A stretch of DNA of 6,554 bases from JBKPHS01 sp046729975 (lineage in GTDB: Bacteria; Actinomycetota; Thermoleophilia; Solirubrobacterales; Thermoleophilaceae), in contig JBKPHS010000024.1 in NCBI GenBank assembly GCA_046729975.1, positions 1 through 6,554 of the forward strand, written 5' to 3'. The notes under the pieces were generated by a model that was given only the letters and a program-made list of their open reading frames with translations, was not told the origin of the DNA and did no database searches. Position numbers and translations under genes: made by a program. This document shows positions 1 to 5,484 of the stretch, piece after piece (the stretch's first letter is position 1; each line of letters begins with the position of its first letter).

Positions 1-293
1 TCCTCGCGCTCGGGAACGCTCTCCTGGACGAAGTCGACGCCCTCGACCGCCTCCTCGGGCGTGGCGACGAACGTCAGTGTGCCCTCGGCCGGGAGCCGCA
101 TGAGCGTCAGCTTCCGGTAGGCGCGGCGCGCGTTGTCCAGCATCTCGTCCACCTTGCGCGGGGCCTCGGGATCGGGGTCGAACAGCCGTACATCGACGCC
201 GTTGACGACGAACCGCGCCGCCCAGCCGCCACCGATCACGCCGCCGCCGAGCAGGCCGACGACGCGTGGCCGCCCGGTTTCGCGCTCAGCCAT
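1..293 (-). CDS. cdhA: L-carnitine 3-dehydrogenase, N-terminal part (truncated by window edge)
   Basis: This is the first 97 residues of an NAD-dependent dehydrogenase of the 3-hydroxyacyl-CoA dehydrogenase fold; the rest lies beyond base 1. The expected reaction is L-carnitine + NAD+ to 3-dehydrocarnitine + NADH in the cytoplasm. The sequence shows a Rossmann fold: a beta strand (VVGLL, residues 11-15), the glycine loop GGGVIG (16-21), GGGWAARF after it, and an acidic residue at the end of the second strand (D39 in LFDP) that should bind the NAD ribose and favour NAD over NADP. ESVPER (91-96) matches the conserved block seen in carnitine dehydrogenases such as Pseudomonas CdhA, recalled from memory. 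The ATG at 293-291 overlaps the stop of the BKACE gene by 8 bases (ATGGCTGA), which implies translational coupling. A general 3-hydroxyacyl-CoA dehydrogenase is the alternative, but the neighbouring BKACE gene supports carnitine. Some members are fused to a thioesterase; that end is not visible. Confidence 0.85.
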   Translation of the reverse strand, partial: MAERETGRPRVVGLLGGGVIGGGWAARFVVNGVDVRLFDPDPEAPRKVDEMLDNARRAYRKLTLMRLPAEGTLTFVATPEEAVEGVDFVQESVPERE

Positions 294-1182
294 GGGTTCG
301 CAGTTGGAGCTTTTCCCGCACGTCGGCGGGGCCGAGGATCCTGGCGTTCATCGCCGTAAGGATCGTCACCGCCCGTTCGACGAGCTGGGCATTGGTCGCG
401 AGCACTCCGCGCGAGAGGTACAGGTTGTCCTCGAGCCCGACGCGCACATTGCCGCCCGCGAGCGCGGCCATGGCGACGTACGGTAGCTGCATGCGGCCGA
501 TCGAGAACGCCGAGAACACACAGCCGGCGGGCAGCTGGTTGACCAGCGCGATGAGCGTCGTCGGGTCGTTCGGAGCACCGTAGGGAATCCCCATGCAGAG
601 CTGGATCAGCACGGGGTCGTCGATCAGTCCCTCGCGGATCAGGTCGCGGACCATGACGAGGTGGCCGGTGTCGAAGACCTCGAGCTCGGGCCGCACGCCA
701 AGCTCGCGGATCCGGCGCGCCATGCCCCGCAGGATGCCCGGCGTGTTGACGAGCACATAGTCGCCCCCGGCCGCGAAGTTCAGGCTCCCGCAGTCGAGCG
801 TGCAGATCTCGGGTAGCAGCTCCTCGACGTGAGCGAGCCGCTCGGCCGCACCCGCCAGGTCGGTCCCGTCCGGGTCCAGCGGCAGCGGCGCATCGTCGCC
901 GCCGAGCACGAGGTCACCGCCCATGCCGGCGCTGAGGTTGATCACCACGTCCACGTCGGCGGAGCGGATGCGCTCGACGACCTCGCGGTAGAGCGCCAGA
1001 TCGCGCGCGCCCTTGCCGGTTGCCGGGTCGCGGACGTGGATGTGGACGACGGCGGCCCCGGCCTCGACGGCCTCGAGCGCCGCGTCGGCGATCTGCTGCG
1101 GCGCGACCGGCACCAGCTCGCTGGCACCCGTCGTGTCTCCCACACCGGTGACCGCACATGTGATGAAGACGTCCGGGTTCAC
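286..1182 (-). CDS. cdhC: BKACE family (DUF849) beta-keto acid cleavage enzyme, probable 3-dehydrocarnitine cleavage enzyme
   Basis: A 298-residue zinc enzyme of the beta-keto acid cleavage family (DUF849, COG3246), typical in length. The probable reaction is 3-dehydrocarnitine + acetyl-CoA to betainyl-CoA + acetoacetate. Visible motifs are ITCAVTG at the N-terminus (7-13), VHIHVRDP (46-53) with the metal-binding pair H47 and H49, INLSAGMGG (81-89), LDCGSLNF (129-136), LEVFDTGHL (167-175) and VRVGLEDN (246-253). E251 in the last motif is the likely third zinc ligand by analogy with the 3-keto-5-aminohexanoate cleavage enzyme Kce. The reading frame stays open upstream to an ATG at 1269, and another ATG lies at 1200. 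I chose GTG at 1182 because GGAGGAG sits 5 bases before it and family members begin near the ITCAVTG strand. The carnitine assignment depends on the adjoining dehydrogenase: the family as a whole uses many beta-keto acids, and sequence alone does not fix the substrate. Confidence 0.88.
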   Translation of the reverse strand: MNPDVFITCAVTGVGDTTGASELVPVAPQQIADAALEAVEAGAAVVHIHVRDPATGKGARDLALYREVVERIRSADVDVVINLSAGMGGDLVLGGDDAPLPLDPDGTDLAGAAERLAHVEELLPEICTLDCGSLNFAAGGDYVLVNTPGILRGMARRIRELGVRPELEVFDTGHLVMVRDLIREGLIDDPVLIQLCMGIPYGAPNDPTTLIALVNQLPAGCVFSAFSIGRMQLPYVAMAALAGGNVRVGLEDNLYLSRGVLATNAQLVERAVTILTAMNARILGPADVREKLQLRTHG

Positions 1183-1187
1183 ACACG

Positions 1188-1194
1188 CTCCTCC
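1188..1194 (-). promoter_or_regulatory. Shine-Dalgarno site deciding the GTG start of the BKACE gene
   Basis: Read on the minus strand, GGAGGAG is followed by 5 bases (CGTGT) and then GTG at 1182. This is a near-ideal spacing. The site would lie inside the coding region if the in-frame ATG at 1200 were used, so it argues for the GTG start. Confidence 0.75.
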
Positions 1195-1211
1195 GGCCAT
1201 TCTGGATGGGC

Positions 1212-1241
1212 TTGACAGCATAGCGTATGCTTGTCGACAGT
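1212..1241 (+). promoter_or_regulatory. Possible promoter of the regulator-transporter operon (weak)
   Basis: TTGACA at 1212-1217 is a perfect sigma70-type -35 box. The best -10 at a legal distance is GACAGT (1236-1241, 18-base spacing), which matches TATAAT at only three positions. The palindrome at 1217-1231 would fall between the two boxes, where a bound repressor would block polymerase. I could not pick a convincing promoter for the leftward genes, which must also start in this gap. Confidence 0.3.
1217..1231. promoter_or_regulatory. Candidate GntR operator palindrome in the divergent gap
   Basis: AGCATA-GCG-TATGCT is a perfect 6-base inverted repeat around a 3-base centre. It is flanked by looser symmetry: TTGACA begins 5 bases to its left (1212-1217, overlapping by one base), and TGTCGACA, itself an 8-base palindrome, follows at 1232-1239. 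It is AT-richer than its surroundings and lies in the only intergenic gap of the window, between a GntR gene and the divergent catabolic genes. FCD-type GntR proteins bind as dimers to short palindromes, often next to their own gene. That this regulator binds here is inference from position and symmetry. Confidence 0.55.
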
Positions 1242-1248
1242 CTGCAGT

Positions 1249-1254
1249 AGGGAG
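1249..1254 (+). promoter_or_regulatory. Shine-Dalgarno site for the GTG start of the GntR gene
   Basis: AGGGAG ends 4 bases before GTG at 1259. The frame is open far upstream, but that upstream part is the reverse-strand shadow of the BKACE gene. This site and the position of the helix-turn-helix favour GTG 1259 as the start. Confidence 0.5.
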
Positions 1255-1258
1255 TCTA

Positions 1259-1999
1259 GTGTCGGTCAACAGCTATCGTGTTGGGTCGATCGAGCGGGCC
1301 TCTCTGACCGAGCGGGTCCTGCGCGAGCTCCGCGACGCCATCGTCGACGGGCGCATCCCCCAGGGCGAGCAGCTTCGCGAGGTCTCGCTGGCGCAGGCGC
1401 TCGGCACCGGGCGCAGTGCGGTGCGCGAGGCGACTCGCCAACTGCTGCAGGAGGGATTGGTCGAATCCAGGGCGCACCACGGCGCGTTCGTGCGCGTGCT
1501 GTCCCTGGCCGACCGGCTGGATGTCTACGTCGCGCGCGAAGCGATCGAGACCGGCGCGGCGCGGCGGATCCTGGAGTCCGACGGGCCGGTCGACTTCTCA
1601 CGCGTGCGAACGGCGCTCGAGGAGCTCAAGACGGCGGCGCGCGACCACGACCGAGTCACCGACGCGGTCATCGCGGCCGACATCCACTTCCACGAGGAGC
1701 TCGTCCGGCTCGCCGGCAGCGAGCGCCTCAGCCGCGCGTACGAGACGCTCGGCGCGGAGACGCGGATGCTCCTGAGTCACCACCCGCCGTACCCGTGGAG
1801 GGACTACGTCACCGACCACGTGCGGCTGCTCGAGGCGCTCGTGGAGGGCGACTCGCGCGCGCCGGACCTGGTCGCCGAGCACCTGCGCCTGTCGGCGCGG
1901 CTGATCGCTGAGGAGCTCTCGCGCGCGAGCGATGACGGCGCCGACGCGCGAGGGGACACGCCGAGGCCCGGCGAGGAGGAGGAGAACGCATCCACATGA
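1259..1999 (+). CDS. GntR family transcriptional regulator with FCD ligand-binding domain
   Basis: A 246-residue DNA-binding regulator, normal length for the FadR/FCD subfamily. Residues about 15-80 form the winged helix-turn-helix: SLTERVLRELRDAIVDG, then SLAQALGTGRSAVREATRQL (about 43-62) holding the recognition helix, then a wing ending HHGAFVRVL. Residues about 87-215 form the all-helical FCD domain. D141 and H145 in DIHFH, H187 in TDHVRLLEAL and H208 in AEHL match the Asp-His-His-His set that binds a metal and helps hold a small organic-acid ligand in this family. The last 25 residues are polar and acidic, with no clear fold. It is the first gene of the transporter operon and divergent from the catabolic genes, so it probably represses one or both until its ligand, perhaps carnitine or a breakdown product, is present. 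Its stop overlaps the next start (ATGA), coupling regulator and transporter translation. The start is GTG at 1259. Confidence 0.9.
   Translation: MSVNSYRVGSIERASLTERVLRELRDAIVDGRIPQGEQLREVSLAQALGTGRSAVREATRQLLQEGLVESRAHHGAFVRVLSLADRLDVYVAREAIETGAARRILESDGPVDFSRVRTALEELKTAARDHDRVTDAVIAADIHFHEELVRLAGSERLSRAYETLGAETRMLLSHHPPYPWRDYVTDHVRLLEALVEGDSRAPDLVAEHLRLSARLIAEELSRASDDGADARGDTPRPGEEEENAST
1973..1984 (+). promoter_or_regulatory. Purine-rich GAG repeat, likely ribosome binding site of the binding-protein gene
   Basis: Four tandem GAG codons encode E239-E242 of the regulator and give several overlapping GAGGAGG-like Shine-Dalgarno sequences. Spacing to ATG 1996 is 11 bases from the end of the repeat, longer than usual. 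The ATGA overlap may help by reinitiation. No alternative in-frame start lies closer. Confidence 0.4.
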
Positions 2000-3624
2000 G
2001 CACCGACGACAAGCAGAGCTGGGACGAGTCGGCGATCACGCGCCGTCAAGTCCTGCAAGGCGCCCTGGTCGGCGGCATGACGCTGAGCGCCGGCGGCATC
2101 CTGGCCGCGTGCGGCGGAGGCGGGGGAGGTGGCGGTAGCGGAGCCAAGACCGGGAACTCCGGCGGCACCTCGGCCGAGGGTGTTCGCACCGGCGGCAACC
2201 TCCGCATCGGGGTGTCCGGCGGCGGCGCAAAAGACAGTATCGACGCCCACGTGCTGACCACCGATCCCGACATCGCCCGAGCGTTCCAGCTCTACGAGCC
2301 GCTCGCGATCCGGAACCCCAGCTACGAGCTCGAGATGGTGCTCGCGGAGTCGATCGAGGCCGGCAAGCGGCCCGACGTCTGGACGGTCCGCCTGAAACCC
2401 GACATCACGTTCCACGACGGCAAGCCCGTCACCGCCGACGATGTCCTCTTCACCCTGCAGCGGATCCTCGACCCGAAGAATCCCAAGACGGGCGCCGCCT
2501 CGATCTCCTACGTCGACATCAAGGGCTCGCGCAAGGTCGACGATCGCACGGTGGAGATCCATCTCAAGGAGCCCAACACCGGCTTCCCCGACGACATCGG
2601 CCAGTACTTCAACGGCATCGTGCCCACCGGCTACGACCCGAAGAAGCCGATCGGCACCGGGCCGTTCAAGTACCAGAGCTTCTCACCCGGCCAGCGGAGC
2701 GTGTTCGTGAAGAACGCGAACTACTGGCAAAAGGGCGAGCCGAAGGCCGACCAGGTCGTGATCATCGACTTCCCCGATGACACGGCGCGCGTCAACGCCC
2801 TGCTCGGCGGCCAGGTCGATGCGATCTCGAACCTGCCCGCGGCTCAGATCGCGCAGGTCCAGGGCAACTCGGGCCTGAAGGTCCTGACGTCCGAGACCGG
2901 CGCCTGGCAGCCGTTCACGATGCGGGTCGACCAGGCCCCGTTCAGCGATGTCCGGGTGCGTCAGGCGATGCGCCTGATCGCCGACCGCAGGCAGCTGATC
3001 CAGCAGGCGCTCTCGGGACAGGCGCGCGTGGCCAACGACCTCTACGCGCCATTCGATCCCGCCTACGACAAGGACCTGCCGCAGCGCCAGCAGGATCTCG
3101 CGCAGGCCAAGTCGCTGCTCAAGCAGGCCGGGCAGAGCGACCTGCGCGTCCAGCTCGTCACCGCCCCCGTCTTCCAAGGGATCGTCGAGGCGGCCCAGGT
3201 GCTCGCCCAGCAGGCCAAGGGCGCGGGCGTGACGATCAACGTGCGCAAGGTCGACTCCGGCACGTTCTACGGCGACAACTACCTGAAGTGGCCGTTTGCG
3301 CAGGACTTCTGGTTCACGCGCACGTACCTCGGCCAGGTCGCGCAGGGCAGCCTGAAGGACTCCCCGTTCAACGAGACGCACTGGAACAACTCCCAGTTCA
3401 CGAAGCTGATCACGCAGGCGCGCGCGGAGCTCGACGAGGCCAAGCGCACCGAGTTGCTCAAGGAGGCGCAGAAGCTCGAATACGACGAGGGCGGATACAT
3501 CGTCTGGTCGTTCAGCAACCAGGTCGACGCCTACAGCGCAAAGGTCGGCGGCTTCCAGCCGGCGAAGTCCGGCGTGCCGCTCACCAACTACGGCTTCGCG
3601 AAGGTGGGCTTCGTTGCCGCGTAG
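1996..3624 (+). CDS. ABC transporter substrate-binding lipoprotein, family 5 (peptide/nickel/opine class)
   Basis: A 542-residue extracellular receptor that should deliver its ligand to the two permeases downstream. The N-terminus holds a twin-arginine-like motif (TRRQVLQ, R16-R17), a hydrophobic stretch (about 22-38) and a lipobox ILAAC with C39 as the lipidated residue, followed by eight glycines (40-47) and a low-complexity linker to about residue 66. The mature SBP_bac_5 domain then follows: WTVRLKPDITFHDGKPVTADDV (129-150, the family signature region), PIGTGPFK (218-225), FSDVRVRQAM (316-325) and the C-terminal lobe with LKEAQKLEYDEGGYIVW (488-504). Length is normal for DppA/OppA-like proteins. 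These proteins bind peptides, but also nickel chelates, opines, sugars and other small molecules, and the ligand cannot be read from sequence. Next to carnitine genes, carnitine or an acylated or related quaternary amine is possible. The ATG overlaps the regulator's stop by 4 bases. Confidence 0.92.
   Translation: MSTDDKQSWDESAITRRQVLQGALVGGMTLSAGGILAACGGGGGGGGSGAKTGNSGGTSAEGVRTGGNLRIGVSGGGAKDSIDAHVLTTDPDIARAFQLYEPLAIRNPSYELEMVLAESIEAGKRPDVWTVRLKPDITFHDGKPVTADDVLFTLQRILDPKNPKTGAASISYVDIKGSRKVDDRTVEIHLKEPNTGFPDDIGQYFNGIVPTGYDPKKPIGTGPFKYQSFSPGQRSVFVKNANYWQKGEPKADQVVIIDFPDDTARVNALLGGQVDAISNLPAAQIAQVQGNSGLKVLTSETGAWQPFTMRVDQAPFSDVRVRQAMRLIADRRQLIQQALSGQARVANDLYAPFDPAYDKDLPQRQQDLAQAKSLLKQAGQSDLRVQLVTAPVFQGIVEAAQVLAQQAKGAGVTINVRKVDSGTFYGDNYLKWPFAQDFWFTRTYLGQVAQGSLKDSPFNETHWNNSQFTKLITQARAELDEAKRTELLKEAQKLEYDEGGYIVWSFSNQVDAYSAKVGGFQPAKSGVPLTNYGFAKVGFVAA
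3602..3607 (+). promoter_or_regulatory. Shine-Dalgarno site supporting the TTG start of the first permease
   Basis: AGGTGG ends 6 bases before TTG at 3614, inside the end of the binding-protein gene. A second in-frame TTG at 3626 is less well placed. No ATG or GTG is available near the expected N-terminus. Confidence 0.45.
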
Positions 3625-4570
3625 ATTGATCCTTCGGCGGATCGCGCTGGGCATCCTCACGCTTTGGCTCGTCTCGCTCGTCGTCTTCGCCGCCGTGATT
3701 GCGCTGCCGGGCGATGCGGCCACGGCAATCCTCGGCAAGGAGGCCACGCCCGACCGGGTGGCCGCGCTGCGCGAACAGCTGCACCTCAACGAGTCGGTGG
3801 TCAGCCAGTACCTGCACTGGCTCGGCGGGCTGCTCAGTGGTGATCTGGGAACGTCGGCAGCCACACAGCAGGCCGTCAGCAAGCTGCTGTCGGACCGGGT
3901 GGCCAATTCGGCGTTCCTGGTCCTCGTCGCTTCGCTCGTGGCCATCCCGCTGTCGATCGCCCTCGGCGTGTGGATGGCGATGCGTCGCGACAGGCCCGTC
4001 GATCACGTCGGCTCGACCATCACGCTCGTGCTCGCCGCACTGCCGGAGTTCGTGATCGGCATCCTGCTCATCCTGCTGTTCGCCACGGGCGTGTTCCACC
4101 TGTTCCCCGCCGTGTCACTGCTTCCTCCGGGCACGAAGGCCTGGGAGGACCCCAAGGTCGTGGTGCTGCCGGCAGCGACGCTGGTGCTGGCGGTCACCCC
4201 ATACATCAGCCGGATCATGCGCGGCTCGATGGTCGAAGTGCTCGAGAGCGAGTACGTGACGATGGCCCGCCTCAAGGGCCTCGCTGAGCGGCACGTGATC
4301 TGGCGACACGCCGTTCCAAACGCGATCGTGCCCGCCATTCAAGTCGCTGCGCTGCAGCTCGCGTGGATGGCCGGCGGAATCGTGGTCGTCGAGTACGTCT
4401 TCTCATACCCCGGCATCGGTGCGGCGCTCGTCGATGCCGTCGCCAACCGCGACATGCCGGTCGTCCAGACGGTGACGATGCTGGCGGCCGGCGTCTATGT
4501 GGGCCTGAACCTGCTGGCCGATCTGGCCACGATCCTGGTGACCCCGAAGCTGCGGACGGCCACGCGATGA
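3614..4570 (+). CDS. ABC transporter permease, DppB/OppB type
   Basis: A 318-residue inner-membrane subunit, one half of the translocation pore. An N-terminal membrane segment (about 10-31) is followed by an external region with PDRVAALREQLHLNE (46-60) and LSGDLGTS (74-81), both typical of DppB. Five further hydrophobic segments lie near 98-121, 134-158, 181-200, 241-262 and 285-309. The cytoplasmic EAA loop, which docks on the ATPase, is clear: SEYVTMARLKGLAERHVIWR (212-231), running on to HAVPNAIVP. YPGIG (265-269) is also a family mark. Start is TTG at 3614, overlapping the binding-protein gene by 11 bases; TTG at 3626 would shorten it by four residues. The stop overlaps the next permease start as ATGA. 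The substrate is unknown. Confidence 0.92.
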   Translation: MPRRLILRRIALGILTLWLVSLVVFAAVIALPGDAATAILGKEATPDRVAALREQLHLNESVVSQYLHWLGGLLSGDLGTSAATQQAVSKLLSDRVANSAFLVLVASLVAIPLSIALGVWMAMRRDRPVDHVGSTITLVLAALPEFVIGILLILLFATGVFHLFPAVSLLPPGTKAWEDPKVVVLPAATLVLAVTPYISRIMRGSMVEVLESEYVTMARLKGLAERHVIWRHAVPNAIVPAIQVAALQLAWMAGGIVVVEYVFSYPGIGAALVDAVANRDMPVVQTVTMLAAGVYVGLNLLADLATILVTPKLRTATR

Positions 4571-5484
4571 GCGACCAGACCGTCGACCGGGCGATCGACC
4601 TCGCGCTCGAGGCGCCGGTCCCACCGCCGGAGCGGCTCCGCCGCCGCCAGTGGCTGGGCATCCTGAGCCGGGCCGCCAAGCTGACGCGGACGCGCATCGG
4701 GCTTGCGATCGTGGGGCTGATGATCGCGATCGCGCTGTTCGGGCCACTGCTGGCGCCGCACTCGCCGACCGAGTTCGTCGCCGCGCCGAACAGCGGGCCG
4801 TCCGGGACCGCGCTCTTCGGCGCCGACGCCCTGGGCCGCGATGTGTGGACCCGCTTCCTCAACGGCGGGCGCACCGTGATCTGGCTGTCGGCCGCCGCGA
4901 CGATGTTCGGCATCGTCGTCGGCACCGTCGTCGGGCTCGTGGCGGCCTACTCGCGCGGCTGGGTCGACGATGCGCTCATGCGTGCCAACGACGTGCTCCT
5001 CGCCTTCCCGCAGATCGTGTTCGTGCTGCTGGCCGTGTCGGCCATCGGTCCGAAGCTGTGGCTGATCGTCCTGACGGTCGGCGTCACGCACGCGCCGCGC
5101 GTGGCGCGGGTCATGCGCGGCGCCGGGCAGGAGGTCGTCGAGCGCGACTTCATCAAGGCCGCCGAGGTCGTGGGCGAGAAGCGCTGGCGGATCGTGTTCG
5201 GCGAGCTGTTGCCCAACGTGACGAGCCCGCTGCTCGTCGAGATCGGCCTGCGGATGACCTATTCGATCGGGCTGGTGGCAGCCGTGAGCTTCCTGGGCTT
5301 CGGCCTGCAGCCGCCGACCGCCGATTGGGGACTGATGATCAACGAGAACCGGCTTTCCATCACCGTCCAGCCGTGGTCCGTGCTCCTGCCGGTGCTGGCC
5401 ATCGGCCTGCTAACGGTGGGTACCAATCTGGTGACGGACGGCATCGCCCGCGCGGCGATCGGCCTGGATCGTGGAGGGAAGTGA
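4567..5484 (+). CDS. ABC transporter permease, DppC/OppC type
   Basis: A 305-residue partner permease. It has a cytoplasmic N-terminal tail (1-40, with a basic run RLRRR at 23-27), a first membrane segment (about 44-63), then the periplasmic DppC signature LFGADALGRDVWTR (83-96). Further hydrophobic segments lie near 103-127, 143-161, 163-175, 220-245 and 269-290. The EAA loop is at about 192-218 (ERDFIKAAEVVGEKRWRIVF, then GELLPN); it has GEL where many relatives carry RHI or RHV before LPN, a mild departure. SFLGFGLQPPTADWGLMI (241-258) is the usual C-terminal signature. The ATG at 4567 overlaps the upstream stop by 4 bases (ATGA). The frame is open well upstream of this ATG, but that part is a shadow of the first permease. 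It should form a heterodimer with that permease. Confidence 0.93.
   Translation: MSDQTVDRAIDLALEAPVPPPERLRRRQWLGILSRAAKLTRTRIGLAIVGLMIAIALFGPLLAPHSPTEFVAAPNSGPSGTALFGADALGRDVWTRFLNGGRTVIWLSAAATMFGIVVGTVVGLVAAYSRGWVDDALMRANDVLLAFPQIVFVLLAVSAIGPKLWLIVLTVGVTHAPRVARVMRGAGQEVVERDFIKAAEVVGEKRWRIVFGELLPNVTSPLLVEIGLRMTYSIGLVAAVSFLGFGLQPPTADWGLMINENRLSITVQPWSVLLPVLAIGLLTVGTNLVTDGIARAAIGLDRGGK

Noticed and set aside
1013..1258. In-frame upstream extension of the GntR gene
   Set aside because: The extension is antisense to the BKACE gene and Ala/Ser/Thr-rich. The helix-turn-helix begins just after GTG 1259.
1183..1269. N-terminal extension of the BKACE gene to ATG 1200 or ATG 1269
   Set aside because: It would place the Shine-Dalgarno site and the divergent promoter region inside the gene, and family members start close to the ITCAVTG strand.
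1804..2562. Minus-strand open frame (252 codons) spanning the regulator-receptor junction
   Set aside because: Low-complexity composition with no motif, and it lies antisense to two clear genes.
2683..3945. Long minus-strand open frame (420 codons) opposite the binding protein and first permease
   Set aside because: It crosses two well-supported plus-strand genes, has no recognisable domain, and is rich in Arg, Leu, Val and Glu as expected for the antisense of GC-rich coding DNA.
4363..4566. Upstream extension of the second permease frame
   Set aside because: It is a shifted-frame shadow of the first permease, with Arg/Gly-rich sequence. ATG 4567 gives the normal DppC length.
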